Of a stretch of 64,000 nucleotides of DNA, positions 61,701 through 64,000 are shown in pieces. Origin of the DNA: Paralichthys olivaceus (Eukaryota > Chordata > Actinopteri > Pleuronectiformes > Paralichthyidae); assembly GCF_024713975.1 (NCBI RefSeq), contig NC_091107.1:11211501-11275500 (forward strand), given 5' to 3'. The notes beneath the pieces were generated by a model. The model did not search any database. It worked only from the letters and a program-made list of their open reading frames with translations, and was not told the DNA's origin. Numbering within the stretch: position 1 is the stretch's first letter; each line of letters starts with the position of its first letter. The translations under genes and the position numbers were made by a program.

Positions 61701-63735
61701 AAAGTGTGTGGAGTGGAACGGTTGAGTTGAGATCGTTGATTTCAATTCTGTAGTGGCTTAAATGTGGCACATGTACGAACATTATTAATATCTTATCTAT
61801 CAACGTAGCCTTTTTTTCTTCTCTACTCATTAGAAATGAAATTGTTCCTCGTACCTGAAGTAGTAGAGACAAACTGAGGAGTCGGACAGTTTCTGGGATT
61901 TTGTCATCAGTTTGTCCAGCAGGTCATGGAGCTCCCCCTGTCTGTCAGTAGCAGTCCTGCAGTAAACCTTGGACCTACACAGCTGGTTCCTGCAAGAAGA
62001 AAACAATCACACTAACAGGTCAACAACAACTGAATACATTCATTAAAAGTAAGAATCAATAAATGATACACAACCTGTAACTGAGTCCGACAGAACCAGA
62101 TCTTGTTGCTTTGTACGTTAAAACACGAAAATTACTAAACAACTTTAAATCTGCACTTTAAAGGGGCAACAGCTTGGTCATGTTGGAAAACAACAATTTC
62201 TTCACATGTTCCCTCTCCATTGTATTTTTTTGGTCATACATCATAAAGAGAGATATGATTATTTTAAAACCCAATGTAAGGCTGTGTCCACCGTCAGAGA
62301 GCGTTACCTGAAGATGTCTGCAGCTCGGCGCAGGAAGTCCTGCTCCTGCTGGTTGCTGTCGGAGCTCATCCCTCTGTCGATGAGGGTGAGCAGAGGCTCC
62401 ACCAAACCCAACACCAGAGGACTGCCGGCCTGCCGCGCCACGAAAACCTCAATGAGGTCCAACACCTGCACCATAAAAACAAAAGGACAAAGATTTGAGG
62501 TTGGTGGAAAGTGTATTTTATGAGATTCAGATTATTAGATTACTATTAGATTTTCAAAATATTTGAAAAGACCCCACACTGAGGATAACGTACCTTGATC
62601 TTAAAGTCCCGGACCAGCATCTTCTCTTTGTGCAGTTTTGTCTTTTCATCCTTCTTGGCCTGGGCCTTCTTCTTCTGCTCTGAGAACAGCGCTGCCAGGC
62701 CTTTATCCAGCTTCATCATGGCGTCATCATCCAGGTCTTCGTCACTGCTGGCGTCCTCCTCTGTGGCCTGAACAGACACGAGGTTACAAACCAGCTCTGC
62801 TGTCGAGTCTGAAGTGGTTTGATCACTGTTTTCCTCATTTTAAATGTCTCTAGAGACACGGACATAAATAAATAAAGGTCTCCAGCTCAAAGACTGTATG
62901 TAAAGATGGACAACATGGCAGCTCCCCAATAGTTAAGCCAAACTTTTTTTGCCCCCTGGTGGTTGGCTGCGCTATCGGTCATAAAACCCATTTCCTTTAA
63001 GTCAAAATATATTCAAAAACAATCATGATGAAAGCCTGTGAACCCACCAGAGCGTTCTGCTGCTGCAACACCTTCATCAACTCCAAACGGAAATTTTGGT
63101 CCACCTCTGCTTCCATTTCCTCCTCTTCTTCCTCCTCCTCCTCCTCTTCCTCCATTGCTTCATCATCCTTGTCAGATTCATCATCATCTTCTTCTGATGA
63201 CTCGTCCTGGCACAGTAATAACAACGCATTTTAGAAAAGTTGACATGCGATGATAAGATTATTTTATTAATCACATGAGAGTAGAACTGACCTCCATTTC
63301 TTCCTCCTCTTCCTCCTCATCTTCCTCATCTGGTTTCTTCTTCTGGGTTTTGGTGTTGTCATCAGTGACAACCACAGCACCGTCCTCCTCCTCCTTCTCT
63401 GGGTCTAAAACCTACACAAAGCCCAAAAATACAATCAAACACAAAGCTGCCAGTGACACGATAGCAACAAAACCATCTCCATGGCAACCAAAGATGTCAG
63501 CCGTCACTGATCTATAGACAACTTTCTTCTTTCTTCACCATTTGACATTGAAAGACCGTGTGCGCGTTACTTACGTCTAAGATGGCAGTGAGGGCTGCTG
63601 CGTTAACGTGGGGGCAGATGGAGGTGAAGACGGTTTTGCAGACCTGTCTGATGTGGCGGCTCGGCTGGGACAGCAGGGACAACAAGATGTCCACCATCAC
63701 CTCCACCCATTCAGGCTCCTGCTCCTCCTCTGTGG
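55798..63735 (-). CDS. mybbp1a: Myb-binding protein 1A, C-terminal part (gene runs off the window)
   Basis: Nucleolar protein of the POL5/MYBBP1A family, acting in ribosomal RNA synthesis and processing and as a transcription co-regulator. Coding exons 5' to 3': 63575-63735, 63292-63411, 63048-63206, 62594-62767, 62308-62465, 61855-61989, 61400-61490, 60115-60246, 59937-60005, 58705-58818, 56994-57095, 56777-56901, 55798-56152; 630 aa, roughly the last half (human about 1330 aa). The HEAT-like segment EWVEVMVDILLSLLSQPS is followed by two long acidic tracts (EEEEEEEEEEEE, SDEDLDDD), then DKGLAALFSEQKKKAQ, VLDLIEVFVARQAGSPLVL and QEQDFLRRAADIF, as in the family. The last exon codes a lysine-rich nucleolar-targeting tail with Ala-rich linkers and ends KQKKGGGGQQ. 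All junction phases agree. The 5' exons lie beyond 64000. Confidence 0.94.
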
Positions 63736-64000
63736 CTGCAGCAGGGAAGGTTAACACGTTAAAGAAGCATTAACAGATTTCTTTGACCACTTGGGTTCAG
63801 AAGAACAAGCCGTAAAAACAAGATCTGACATATAAACATCTTAAACAGTTGATGAGGCAAAATGTATTTGACAGTTGCACATCCTGCAGATACAGCGTAA
63901 GTCTGCACTGTATATCTATATATTTAGCAAATCCCTGCTTTCTGTTTCCTGCTGTTTTAAGTCTTTATACCAAAATCATGTTAAACATGCAAACACATGA
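63736..64000 (-). other. Intron of mybbp1a at the window edge
   Basis: Between the most 5' visible exon (upper border 63735) and the right edge no coding sequence in a compatible frame is visible. The next upstream exon must lie outside. Confidence 0.6.

Noticed and set aside
63025-63253. Ser-rich and Pro-rich plus-strand frames
   Set aside because: They are antisense to the Glu-rich exon of mybbp1a and arise from the GAG/GAA repeats.

Overview
The window is nuclear DNA from a bony fish, most likely a percomorph teleost. Its genes are split by short introns with GT/AG borders, every recognisable protein is vertebrate, and the non-coding DNA carries teleost-style short transposons and microsatellites. 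No bacterial operon, phage, CRISPR array, rRNA or tRNA was seen. Exon borders were read by hand; in each gene the exon phases join without a frame break and the lengths fit the family.

Layout. (1) 558-11053, plus strand: pou2f3, a POU-homeodomain transcription factor, 12 coding exons. (2) 11054-14347: convergent intergenic DNA. (3) 14348-23047, minus: slc37a2, an ER sugar-phosphate/phosphate exchanger, 18 coding exons, 496 aa. (4) 24858-30324, minus: ccdc15, a coiled-coil centriolar protein, 10 coding exons, 437 aa, much shorter than the human protein. (5) 31434-36595, minus: psmg1, proteasome assembly chaperone 1, 7 coding exons, 277 aa. (6) 36596-45900: gene-poor DNA with repeats and possible conserved non-coding blocks. 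(7) about 46070-47218, plus: a single-coding-exon homologue of human C11orf87, a small one-pass membrane protein of neurons, in GC-rich DNA. (8) 47219-55797: gene-poor DNA with a minisatellite and several dispersed repeats. (9) 55798-63735, minus: the last 13 coding exons (630 aa) of mybbp1a; the gene continues past the right edge.

The genes are independent housekeeping, developmental or cell-type genes, not a pathway. slc37a2, ccdc15 and psmg1 lie head to tail on the minus strand. As I recall the human map, slc37a2 and ccdc15 are also neighbours on chromosome 11q24, pou2f3 and C11orf87 lie elsewhere on 11q, psmg1 is on chromosome 21 and mybbp1a on chromosome 17, so the window is a mosaic relative to human.

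I found no convincing new biological system. The items most worth a second look are a perfect 13-bp hairpin and a recent 143-bp duplication in pou2f3 intron 1, a cluster of octamer sites around the 5' part of pou2f3 (possible autoregulation), the shortened ccdc15, the poorly characterised C11orf87-family gene in its gene-poor surroundings, several short transposon families with visible inverted ends, and a long purine-strand tract just upstream of psmg1.
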